From positions 17,236,001 to 17,300,000 of the forward strand of contig CM059625.1 of NCBI GenBank assembly GCA_030435675.1: 64,000 nt of DNA, in the 5' to 3' direction. This DNA is from Steinernema hermaphroditum (taxonomy: Eukaryota; Nematoda; Chromadorea; Rhabditida; Steinernematidae). The notes beneath the pieces are model-generated. The model saw only the letters and a list, made by a program, of their open reading frames with translations, was not told the origin of the DNA and made no database searches. A program made the translations under genes and the position numbers. Positions 35,901 to 45,300 of this stretch are shown in pieces (position 1 is the stretch's first letter; each line of letters starts with the position of its first letter).

Positions 35901-38900
35901 CTTCTTCTTCCGACTACTCATCAACTGTGCCTCATTACGGTTCACTGCCACATATCGACTTTCCGGTCAATCCATCGCCACGATCGCAAGATTTTGCCGT
36001 CGCAGCAACACCTCGAAACGTGTACGGCTCGCTTCCACGCAATTACGAACGCTACATGGGTCAACCAAGCTGGCAGGCAACGTGGAACCGTCCACCTAGA
36101 ACACCGTATACCATACAACAACCCCAGCAGGGCGGAATGTCTCGTTCGCTGGCCGACTTACGAATGCTAGACGAGCTCAGCGGCGGAATACCTAATTACC
36201 CACAGCAACCATTCAGACATCGTTCCAGCGGCTACATCGACCAGGCAACAAGATACGATCAAAGTTCGCTTCTTGTTCCGCAACCTCTTGACTACGGTTT
36301 TAATCGATATGCCGCCGACACGACAAATTTTGCAGCTGCAACGCAATCACGCTCCAATGTTCCAGAAACTGTCGTCAACGGTGACATGATCTCCCAATAT
36401 GCGAACTATCTCAACAAACAGTTCATGCACGAACAGGCGTCAGCTCAACTGCAACCAGAGTTCATGGCTCCCAGGCCAGCAGCGCCTCAGGTCATGATTC
36501 CACCTCAAGTAGTTGACTATCGACAACAATTGCCTATGCCGCAAACGTATCCATTTGCTCCGACTGAAGACTTATCGTACCAACAGCCTCTATACGCCCA
36601 AAGCTATCAACCTCTTTATCAGCAGCCGCAACCTGTAATGCCAAGTCAGGTTTACAGTCGGCGAGAAGTGAACTATGGCTCCAGACCAACCGAATACGTT
36701 TCTGACTATGGAAACATCTACCATAACCGTATCTATCCTGGAAGTCGGCAGCTAGACACCATAAATCGAAATGTTCTTCAACCTTCCCTCGGTGATAACC
36801 TTTACGGCTACAGTGGCGGATTCCATCCTTCCTATCAGCAGCAACAGCAACAGTCACAACAAATCTACCAAAATGGAAATGAACCTTTCTACCCATACGA
36901 TTCGCTCCTGTCTCGAGGCGATGCCCTCAATCGAATGTACTCCACCTTCGGTCGACAACAACCGCAACAACGTTCATCTCGAGCAGCTGCACCATCTACA
37001 GGTATCAGCGCTTACAATAGTTACAAACAAAATTACATTTGTTAAGTGTTTGCAAGTTGACCACAGCTCTCCCTTTTAATTTCTCCATCTTTCCTCTCCC
37101 TACTTACTCGTTGTTCATGTCCTCGCTCTCCTCGATCGCCTCCATGAATCTTCTATTTGGTTTCGTGCATAATCGATATCAAAGATTTTATATTGTGCAA
37201 TAATAAAATAACGTTAGAAATTTAGTTCACGCGTACATATTCGTCGTTCGAAGCGCACCTAGGAATAGGCAAAGCACTCACGTTTCCTCGCTATCTTACT
37301 AGAGTAGCCGTGCATGCGAACAAGTGTTTTTGTCTTGCTTCCCCAAAAGTGAGAAACATGCCTGTCAGCTCAAAAACAATGGCCACGCCGCTTTCTCGTC
37401 TTTTGCCCCTTGAAAACATGGTACGAGCGCCGCATGCAAATCGATGGCAGCGCGCTCACCGCATCGTTTTTGCGACTTGCCCAAGCAGCAGCATCGAAGA
37501 GGTCCCAGCTGGGAGCCGTTTGGCGCTAAATGAAGACTGGCCAATTTCGAGAACTGCACCAACAACCATTCGCTTTCTCTTATAGTTGACGTCAAATAAT
37601 CAATCACGAAAATAAACAAATCCCTCTACGCCTCTATCACGTCCTTTGGGCAAAACAAAAACCCTCTTCTGCATTTTACCGTGCCTAATCTCTTGTTATT
37701 CCATATAACCCGTTCGTTCATTGTTCTCTCCTCTCATTATCATCGCTTCATTTCATCTCCTTTAAGCTCTGTGGTCAATATGCCAACATGCTTTATTCAT
37801 CAACAACCATTTCAAATAACAAAAACAGATCTCGTTCTCTATGAGACAATAAGAATTATCCACTCGTTCATAGATGAAAACCGTCTGGGACGAAGCATTT
37901 ACCAGCATCAACCGCAACGAACGCACACGACCAGCCTTGATCGTGGTCGTCACCGAACGTCAGCATCGAGGCTGCGAACAAACGTATCTGACTTCGAGCA
38001 GAAAACCCATAAAAAAGCACTTATTTGCAGAACAACGTTCGCACCAAGTCCGCATGGGATATCGCATACCCGGATGACATCGATGATATGCATGACAATA
38101 TGAACTACGTGGCCAAGCCGTCGCCAAATATAAAACGCATCCTTCTGACCCGCAAGTATAAGGATGCGAACGTGTACAACGACTTGGGCATTCGAGTAAC
38201 CGGCGGAAAGCGATTACCCAACGGCGAACTGGGAGCATTTGTTTCGTCCATATCAAAAACAAAGCTTCACGAAACGTTGGGTGAAATTAAGGAAGGAGAT
38301 CAAGTGCTTGAGTGGAATGGCGTTCTTCTGAAAGGCAAGACCTTCGAAGAAGTTGAAAGGATTATTGCTGCCAGTAAGGGGGAGATTGAAGTCATTATTC
38401 AAAAGTAAGTTTTTTCAACATTCTACTTGTCCGTGCAGAACTTCCGAACGAGACAAACCCATGAAAACAATCAACAGATTCATTTCGGTTTATGAATGCC
38501 AAATGTGAACCGAAATTCGATGCTCTAAAAAAGATTCCGGCCATCCGACAGTAATTGGATTGTTCGGGCGCAAATTTTCAGAATTACACTATAAAACTCT
38601 GTCTAGACAGTAAAAAAACTTCCAATTTGAGACGAGGCATCGGATTAGTTTCGACTTCATGTGGGAGTGACTGTAGAAAGGAAATATTTTGGTTCTCACT
38701 TCAATAGTAAACGGCTTTAAAGTCATCTATAGCAGCTTATTCATGTTTTTTGGTGTAAAACTTCATTCCTGAATTTGCGAAGATCGGGTCGTAGAAAATA
38801 CATTAAATTATTATTTTAGTGGATCCTACTCCCATTCCCATGATCGTCATGTTCCCGTACGCTCTATTCCGCCATCCCGCCGAAACGTCTACGACAATGT

Positions 38901-39800
38901 CAACGTTCCGGATAGAACGAGAAGGCTCATGCGCCAAGAATGTAAAGTGTAGCTTCATTGTCTGCCCTATTTTCCAGTTCTTTCAGACCAAAGCCGAGAC
39001 GCGCCTCCCGTTCCCGCTCACCGCTACATCGAAAGCCAGTCATCCCCACAATACGAGCCGAAATACTCGAGCATGAAGAGAAGCGGGCATTCGTTGAAAA
39101 ACGCCGTAATTTAGGAAGATGTGCAATAAACAGTTCAGAGTCGTTTATTTAGAATTTCGGCCATTTGTGCGTTTCCATGTCGTACGATTACAATAGCTCG
39201 CGCCTTATTGTCACCGTTCATCAGGCTCGCAATCTCAAATGCCGCGATTACGGTGGATCGGTGATCTACCCGAATCCGTTCGTTAAGATTTACCTTCTTC
39301 CGGGTAGAAAGTACGCTAATATGAGTCCGTCGAAAACGAATTCTCAACTTACTGCTTCAGGGTATCCAACAAACGACGCACAAAGTATCTTCAAAGCAAC
39401 ATCAATCCCATTTGGGATCAAAGCGTTGAGTATGCTCTCAACTACCAAGATCTCGGCCATCACTATCTGGAGTTTACTGTATGGGACTACGATCGCTTCA
39501 GCGACAATAATGCATTGGGTCAAGTGGTCATAATGTTGTCGGGTAAGCGAGAACGCCGTCGCAGTCTCTCCTCATTTCTCTTTTCAGATTCACATGTTAT
39601 GAATGGAATCGCTAGATGGTACCCTCTACAGCGATCTGGAGAAGTAACGTTTAGAACAAACGTCCCGATATCGTCAGATATGACTGGAAAAAATGACCTG
39701 AAATCATATCGCTCTAATGCAGGTAAGATAAGCAAGAAGCGAGATTTGTTAATTTGCTATTCTAGCCGCATTCGACATTGGCTACCCAGCAATAACATGA
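8978..39800 (+). CDS. cla-1: Clarinet (CLA-1) long-isoform active-zone scaffold with PDZ and C2 domains
   Basis: Presynaptic active-zone protein of the Clarinet/Piccolo/RIM class. Exons: 8978-9126, 9173-9350, 9402-9545, 9704-9808, 9864-10310, 10357-10527, 10568-25831, 25879-26298, 26612-28091, 28138-28219, 29305-29594, 29789-30000, 30045-30241, 30284-30753, 30806-31004, 31053-31109, 31183-31384, 31416-31539, 31637-31870, 31912-32034, 32083-32233, 32283-32423, 32896-33059, 33113-33272, 33442-33595, 33643-33718, 34646-37001, 37874-37983, 38031-38404, 38820-38941, 38987-39105, 39153-39310, 39361-39542, 39588-39722, 39766-39800. Phases agree at every junction I checked, giving about 8,300 residues. 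The order is acidic N-terminus, giant 118-residue repeat array, diverged copies of the repeat helix, Ser/Thr/Pro-rich linkers, a helical segment near 35100-35250, a Gln/Tyr/Pro-rich stretch, PDZ and C2. The array exon holds three frame breaks (near 22253, 23285 and 24118-24302) that are probably assembly errors. C. elegans CLA-1L is likewise near 9,000 residues with a repetitive region (recalled). The start is unknown. Confidence 0.88.
9094..9190 (+). other. cla-1: Diverged helix motif copy upstream of the array, split by an intron
   Basis: LTDEQRTQIRE at the end of exon 8978-9126 continues as VMLKAQKSH at the start of exon 9173. It keeps the array pattern L-T-D/E-E-x3-I-x2-V-M-x2-A. In the array the motif is never split. 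Confidence 0.7.
22253..22263 (+). other. cla-1: 11-base insertion breaking the array reading frame
   Basis: Compared with all other units, GGACAACGAAG is inserted between CTGACCGAAG and AGGAAATGG. It shifts the frame, so that uncorrected translation stops at 22290. The shifted frame then encodes perfect repeat units until about 23285. Confidence 0.9.
23285..23294 (+). other. cla-1: 2-base deletion with altered bases in an array unit
   Basis: The usual GTAGCACCTCTCCCGG reads GTCCAGCCCCCCGG here, two bases shorter. This restores the frame lost at 22253; the net change of the pair is +9. The local sequence matches no other unit, which points to a consensus error. Confidence 0.85.
24118..24302 (+). 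other. cla-1: Garbled low-quality-looking segment within the array
   Basis: After GGCAGGAAGGTC the repeat collapses into unrelated bases, A-runs of 14 (24142-24155) and 22 (24159-24180), then shortened, error-filled scraps of the unit (CGGAGCCTGCT, GAAGAGGAAGAAATCATCGTT, GACCGATTGCGTA), then clean repeat from about 24303. The unit after the break (from 24303) matches the unit before it (from about 23792) with only one difference seen (CACACATT for CACACATC). This looks like a badly joined contig overlap. Removing 24118-24629 (512 bases) would put both flanks in one frame. Confidence 0.85.
26216..26708 (+). other. cla-1: Two diverged helix motif copies after the array
   Basis: LSDDERRHVLQVLNNAQKS begins at 26216 and FSDAEREHIQSVLKKLESRE at 26658, in neighbouring exons separated by a 313-base intron (26299-26611). 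Both keep the pattern of the array helix and look closest to the RIM-type first helix. Confidence 0.7.
26931..27540 (+). repeat. cla-1: Cluster of five diverged helix motifs spaced 120-160 bp
   Basis: Motif starts are 26931 (LTTEELAHIKRIEELA), 27054 (LTEEELEHIRKVTEMA), 27216 (LTEEELEHIRRVQEMA), 27345 (FTEEELEHIRLMAEQA) and 27477 (LTEDELEHIRRIAELA). The linkers are Pro/Ser/Glu-rich and not alike. This is a second, older and shorter-period array of the same helix without the 118-residue context. Confidence 0.85.
28220..29304 (+). other. cla-1: Long intron of cla-1
   Basis: A 1.1-kb intron between GGACACAG and GCACCGGAGG, far longer than the usual 40-50 bases. I see no exon or RNA gene. It contains a GC-richer patch near 29180-29220. 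Confidence 0.7.
29873..31270 (+). other. cla-1: Three further single helix motif copies
   Basis: LSEEERDKILAVMQCAEL starts at 29873, LSAAEREQILAVMRMAQ at 30142 and FTPEERQHLIDMFQKAND at 31206, each in a separate exon. These have Arg after the acidic run, as in RIM proteins. Confidence 0.7.
33719..34645 (+). other. cla-1: Long intron of cla-1, possible internal promoter
   Basis: A 0.93-kb intron directly upstream of the 2.4-kb linker exon. It has a GC-rich, ORF-poor body. In C. elegans shorter Clarinet isoforms lacking the repeat region exist (recalled), so introns of this size near the 3' third are candidate internal promoters; nothing in the bases proves it. Confidence 0.45.
34646..37001 (+). 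CDS. cla-1: cla-1 linker exon: coiled-coil-like helix and Gln/Pro/Tyr-rich region
   Basis: A 2,356-base exon of the Clarinet gene. It begins DEGHSSSSSEMGRRKLPSIP. It contains a charged helix near 35110-35230 (LKKELKEALERRKETLEACE) and TARYFAEYDRQLKECGRR near 35698. A second helix-like part follows (SLLNELAQRKEKISSMIDLH, near 35810). The rest is a long disordered Gln/Pro/Tyr/Ser stretch up to 37000. The helical parts resemble the coiled-coil regions that precede the PDZ in Piccolo/Fife-type proteins, by character rather than by a checked alignment. Confidence 0.85.
37002..37873 (+). other. cla-1: Long intron of cla-1 before the PDZ-C2 end
   Basis: An 872-base intron between CCATCTACAG and ATGAAAACC. 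It sits just upstream of the smallest set of exons that would make a PDZ-C2 short isoform, so it is the most natural place for a short-isoform promoter. The ORFs inside have no family resemblance. Confidence 0.5.
38031..38404 (+). CDS. cla-1: cla-1 exon encoding the PDZ domain
   Basis: The PDZ fold is readable from IKRILLTRKY through the ligand-binding loop DLGIRVTGGK, then GAFVSSISKT, IKEGDQVLEWNGVLLKGKTF, and EEVERIIAASKGEIEVIIQ. VLEWNG and GKTFEEV match the Piccolo/RIM type of PDZ closely. The exon ends CAA AA|GTAAGT; unspliced message would read CAA AAG TAA and stop. Confidence 0.95.
39153..39542 (+). CDS. cla-1: cla-1 exons encoding the C2 domain
   Basis: Two exons (39153-39310, 39361-39542) encode a C2 domain: LCVSMSYDYNSSRLIVTVHQ, ARNLKCRDYGG, NPFVKIYLLPGRK, VSNKRRTKYLQSNINPIWDQ, YLEFTVWDYDRFSDNNALGQ. 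The calcium-binding loops keep several Asp residues (CRDYGG, DYDRFSDNN), but whether calcium is bound cannot be judged. The domain continues into exon 39588 (DSHVMNGIARWYPLQ). The gene ends AAFDIGYPAIT at 39800. Confidence 0.93.
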
Positions 39801-39963
39801 ACCCTTTCTGTGCCGTGTACTACGTGACCTTCAAAGAATTGCTCCTAACTTCATTTCAACTGCATAGTGCTTTATATTCTTTCCTATTATTTGTTTCTTT
39901 CCTTTTTGCTGGTCCGTATTTATTCTGTTAATAGATGGAGTTATATTTAGAGCAGAGTAAATA

Positions 39964-39969
39964 TTTATT
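39964..39969 (-). terminator. Polyadenylation signal for the PINCH gene
   Basis: AATAAA on the minus strand, 44 bases past the pin-2 stop. The cla-1 stop (39800) lies 212 bases from the pin-2 stop, so the two genes converge on a very short shared 3' region. Confidence 0.6.
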
Positions 39970-40012
39970 ATTTTACCTCCGATTTTAGCTCATTCGCTCG
40001 AGCCATTAGGTC

Positions 40013-41485
40013 TTATGGTGTTTGTTGTATAGGGTCCCTGTTCATCACGAACAACCGCTTCTTCAGTTCCTTTGGCATTTTGTTAACGCACTTTTTGCAA
40101 GTGGGCTTCGAGTCGAAGTCGGCAATCTTACTTCTGCAAAAGCAATTATTGGAAGTGACGTGTGGGAACAGTGGAAACTGACTTTGTGGTGAGTCTCTTA
40201 TTGCAAAGAGCGCACATGTAGCAGTTGGAACACCATACTTTGTTGAAGACCTGTACGCAGTGCGATTTTTGAACTTGGCCACACACAAAACAATAGTTGC
40301 TGTGTTTCTAAAGTGAAATTGATATTTCGAAATTCATATGGATCTCACCTCCATATAACATTTCTCGCAAATGGGCTGATTTTGAACAACCTGATAGGGA
40401 AGGTTGTGCAAAGGATAGCTGCAGATGTTGCATTGGAAGCACTGAACGATTATGTGAACGGGAACATTCAGACTTATGGCATTTAGCTGCACTTCAAAAA
40501 GCATCCACTTTCATTGGATGGTAGAGTATTGTTCATAAAACTTTACGTGGGCTTGTTCTTACCTTTGGATGATAGTATCGTTCCAGAGCAACAACGCTTC
40601 GTTCCCGCTGATAGTCGATTGCCACTTTGCATGCATAACAGATTTTGCTTTTCTCCAAATCGTAGCAACGCAAACAGTAAACGTCGTCATCACATACACG
40701 AGCTGTTTCATCGACTTCGACCTTACATTTCACGCAGTTGAAGTGGTAAGGGTGATATATCTCTAACTTATATCGCAAAATAGCGTCCGCATCAATGATT
40801 TGGTGACCTAAGATATGCTAAGTGCTCACAACACGTGGTATTAATGCTTCTTACATTGCGCACAATGGTAGTTTCGCTTTCGTTCCACTAACTCTTTGCA
40901 GTCGAAACAATAATTACTTCAATGTCGCGTTTTGGATATAGAATGCCGAAACGTATACCTACCTTCCATTGATAATGTAAACGCCTTCCTTGCTTTGCAG
41001 TGATTTCTTGCATCGCGTGCATGTAAGACAATATGGGTGCCAGTTGCCGTAGGATGTGCGAATCACTACACCGTCTATGAACTCAGCTAAAAAAACGTTA
41101 GTGGAATCTGTGCAATACATAGGCACTTACAGCATTGAACACATTTTGGTGCATACAACATTTTGAAGTCATGGGAACAGTAATTCCTTCCGTCAAAAGC
41201 ATAATGTTCTTGGTCGTGGAGCATCTCGAAACATTGCGCACATCTAAACACAGATAAAATAGGAAGAAGGACACAAACAGCATGTGAATCATACCGAAAG
41301 CACTCGTTGTGATAAAATCGATCGTCAGTCTTCACAAAAACTTCTCCACTCTCGAAACCGTACGTACATTTCGTACAGAACGCACCCGCATATCCACTAG
41401 TTTCCACCATCTGATGTTTTCGAACATCGTGCCGCCGATTGTACAGATCGCTGTTTTCTAAAGGTAAAAGTTGTAAATGCGCCAT
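40013..41485 (-). CDS. pin-2: PINCH-family five-LIM adaptor (PIN-2-like)
   Basis: LIM-only adaptor of the integrin/ILK/parvin complex. The start codon at 41485 lies five bases after a CTGTTTCAG acceptor, suggesting trans-splicing. Exons in transcript order include 41296/41295-41485, 41131-41243, 40963-41086, 40855-40916, about 40566-40809, then 40362-about 40490 and the last exons down to 40013. LIM1 reads FCTKCTYGFESGEVFVKTDD, FYHNECFRCAQCFEML and NYCSHDFKMLYAPKC. LIM2 includes GNWHPYCLTCTRCKKS. LIM3 has HPYHFNCVKCKVEVDE and VYCLRCYD. LIM4 starts ICYACKVAI. LIM5 has NKVWCSNCYMCALCNKRL and ends DFDSKPTCKKCVNKMPKELK, which is the PINCH C-terminal signature. I choose pin-2 over unc-97 mainly because pin-2 is on chromosome IV in C. 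elegans; the family call is firm and the paralogue choice is not. Confidence 0.88.
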
Positions 41486-42361
41486 CGGTTCTGAAACAGA
41501 AAGGGTGTAGCTGGTGATGGAACCGAATGAAAACAGTGTATACTGATGCAGGTGTGTGCTTATCATCTCTCTTCAGCGCTTCGGTCAGACCGCGACCGTC
41601 GCTTGCTATTTCGCTTTACGTTGTGCTAATGAAATGCAAACAATCGGCGAGAAAGTAACTGACATCATTGAGCGTCAATGAGGTGCTGTGCACAAAGTGT
41701 CGTACTGAGGAATGTGGTTGTACTGCATCATAAAATCAGAATTCGTTCTGCTTCACTGTTCTCTTTTTGGTGTGCATTAAGAGGAATATGCCGAAGTTTT
41801 AGACGACAACCGAGCTAAAACGTTGGCGATTACTACTATTATTATCAGCTAATAATTCTCAAGGATGTTAGCTGGGATCAGTTGAGAGAAACGCGTAAAG
41901 TAAACCGTGTTTAATAGTAAAATCAATACGGTTACTCAATGCCAACGACCCTTAATTATAAGTTTAGTCGATTTATGGTCAAAGAGCTAACTGTTTGAAC
42001 TAATTGGACACATTTTATCTTTGCCACTTCGGATAGTATGTCAATGCCACTATTAAACACAGTTCATTTTAAACACTCACACGATCCCACGTGGGTAGCT
42101 GATATTTTAGGGAATTGTTGAGTACATATTAGCGTGCTAATCCCCAAATTTTGAGCGGTTTAGTGACAACTCTGATATGCGTGTTAGTAATGTGATATAA
42201 TTTACAGTTAGTAATGTGATATAAAAGTCATTTATTAATAACAACTGCTCTTATCTTAATAAGCACACCTCGATGAGGATTAAGGCATGATTACACGTTC
42301 CACAATAAATGTATATGTCACAAAACAGCAGAATCATTTAGGTCGTCGATATTATCTATTC
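41486..42361. other. Intergenic region between pin-2 promoter and daf-10 3' end
   Basis: AT-rich, no supported gene. It holds the upstream region of pin-2 and the 3' UTR of daf-10, with a minus-strand AATAAA at 42231-42236. An 18-bp direct repeat (GTTAGTAATGTGATATAA) occurs at 42183-42200 and 42207-42224. Confidence 0.7.
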
Positions 42362-45300
42362 CTACAGTCGGTCCAACTCAGCCTCATCGAGGAGATTGAA
42401 GTCACCACTTCTTTCGGGCACAGTTCTGCAGAAAGGGCAATGTCCTTCTTGTAAAACGCCAATTTCGTAGTCATCTTGATGGAACATCTTAAATACGGTC
42501 CGGTTATTGTTTGAAACTGGGGAGTTACCTTAAAGCAACATTCGCACATCGTGACAGTAATCTCCGAGATAACATTATAATAGTACTTGAATCGAAGCGG
42601 TGGCTGCCATTTAGCGACCAGAACGGCACTCTTTTCCATGCTCAGCAGCTGATCTCTGTCGCATACAAGTGCAACTCCTTTCTTCTGAAATTAATACCAA
42701 TAATTAACACTGGAGCGGAAAGCACATACGAAATTTTCGGCTTGAGCTGGAAGAGGAGGTTCCGCATTGATCAGGTCGTATGCTTCTTCATCACTTATAT
42801 CGTCAGCTATTGTGAATTCCACGAGGGGCAAGATTTCTGTAAGCAGATTAGAAAATCTTTAGTGTTACTCATAGTTTACCGAATGTGGCAAAGGAGTAGA
42901 CGAAGTTGGCATTGCAGTTGATGCACCGTGATGCGGTCATAATGGGGTTGGCTGTTCCACACCGATAGCACATCGGGAGAATATCGTCCGGATCGGAATA
43001 CGGTTTCGCTCGAATATCCAACGTTGCTGCTCCGATTAGCTTTTCAAGTCTGGGAGGCGCTTTAAGGGTGGAAAGCTGCTCAAGAGCATATCGCGCCATT
43101 TTGTAGGCTTCTACGCTTTTCCCCAGTTTTGCCAGGGTATAGAATACTCCCCTAAAAGCAACAAGTTCCGTTTCACTTTCAGGAAGAATTAATAACTGGC
43201 TACTACATGTGCCAAAACGTACACTTTAGATATTCTAACGTAAGGTTTTTGAGAAGCCAAGAACCGCGCTATATTGATGAGGTGCTCAGGAGAGCGATTT
43301 GTGAACGGCTCTGCCTAAAACCATATGCGACTACGGCGCTACATTCACTGGAATTACCAAATATTTGTGTATGGAGTCGTAAGCAAAGTAGCACTCTGCC
43401 TGCTTGTAACACTCCTCGAACTGGTTTAAGTAGTTTGGATTTGCTCGCGCATTATAAGCGTACTCCATGCTCAGCTTCCAGTAGTAGTATCCAGCATCTT
43501 TGAAGCGATTCTCCGTTAGAGAGTTTTCTGTTAGTTGTTGCAGTACTTTGAGGGCCTCTGCTTCGTGTCCGGCTTTCGAATAAGCTGAAAGAAAATCTAC
43601 TGTTTCGCTTTGAAAAATAATGTACCTTTTTGGGCTTCGTCGAACATGTCCTTCTCGGCCAGGCTACGAGCGTATGGTAGGTATACTTCGTCGTTGAATT
43701 GAGGATATCGAGCGCAGATAGCAAACGCGTCATCCCACTGTCCGGCGCTGATGTGCATTTTGATGAGTGACTTAATATCGTTGATGGAGATGTAGAGCTG
43801 TGCGGCGATCTGGTATTCGCCCTTCTTTACAAGGTACTCGCCAATTTTTCTCATTCCATCGACGTCACTCTTCTCCATTTTGCGCATGAGTTGGAGAATC
43901 CTATAGACGCACAAATCACAATTTAACCCCTGACCTTCAAGGGTTTTGTAAAGCACAAACGATTCCTGATTTTCCAGTCTCTATTCAATCTTTAAACTAA
44001 AGAGCAACTTACATATCCATCCAGTCATGCTCGATCATTAATTTCAGAGCCCTATCATAGTCACCGGACGAAACTAGCATTTCGGCAGCCATGCGCGGGT
44101 CATTAGAATTCTTCGCCCACTCTGCTCGTTTTCTGAGCAACGCCTTCTTCGTCTCTTCAGAAGCATTTTGCATCAAGTCCTAGACATCACAATTAATAAA
44201 CAGATTGCCTAGCGTTTAAAAGTTATACCTGTGCCTGATCAAACATCCTCAAATCAGTAAACATATCCAAAGACTTCTGCTCATATCCGTGCTCCTGGTA
44301 GAGGATCGCCGCCTCGCGGAAGCGCCTCTGGTTAGCACATATGTAGGCCATAACGAGTTCGCGTGAGTGTCCTTTCGTGAGCATGTCCTACAGAGCAAAA
44401 AGTGGCTGTTGTCTTTTTCTACCTCTCTTCAGCTTACTTCAATTTCGTTTATTAACAGCAGCATGCGCCAGTCTTTCATGCGCAAATAGGCCAGTGAAGC
44501 CGTTTCGAGTTCGAGATTTTGGAGAGCGTCGTCTGCCAGAATTTTCCAGTCGCTTTCTGTTACACCAAGCGACGCTAACTCATATGCTTCCCTAGAGTAA
44601 TTACGTTATTTAAATTAGTATGTAGTTATCCATACCGATACATTTTCTTCTCCAAGTATTGATACAGCTGATTTGTCAGAGGCACTTCAATTGTAGTCAT
44701 AGCGTACATGTGAAGGCAAAAAACAGTTTTCCCAGTGAAACCAACTACGAAACCCTATGGTGAAGCAGTGTTACGACGAACTGACGGACAATGGAACTCA
44801 CCTGTAAGCGTTGCTGATACGGTGGAAAATTATGTGCTTTAATGTTCAGCACACCATTACCAGCGTAACATAAAAGATTTTCATTATCACTGTTCCACGC
44901 CACACTGTTGCTGTTCGGTTCCTAAAAAAATGATTTTGATTTTATATGTAGAAGATATATGACAGCACCCAGAGAACAACATTACTAGGTGTCACCTCAT
45001 TCACAAACCTGGAAGAGTAGGTCGTTGTTTGTGCCGATAAACGTCATACATGTGCTGGTTTCATCAACAGCGGCCAGCTTCTGTTGCAAGTGACTAATAT
45101 CCAGGCAGCGTATTGCGCATTTCAACTGCATTATCTTTACTGGGAAAGGGTTGTCGGCATACACTTTACACACCTAGTATGGCTCATCGTCAGATGCATA
45201 ACTATAACACCGACATACCACTCCATTCTTGAGTCCGATTAGTATCCCTTCCCTTCCTGGAGGCCCTCCGACGACTTTGATATACCTAATCATGGAGTCC

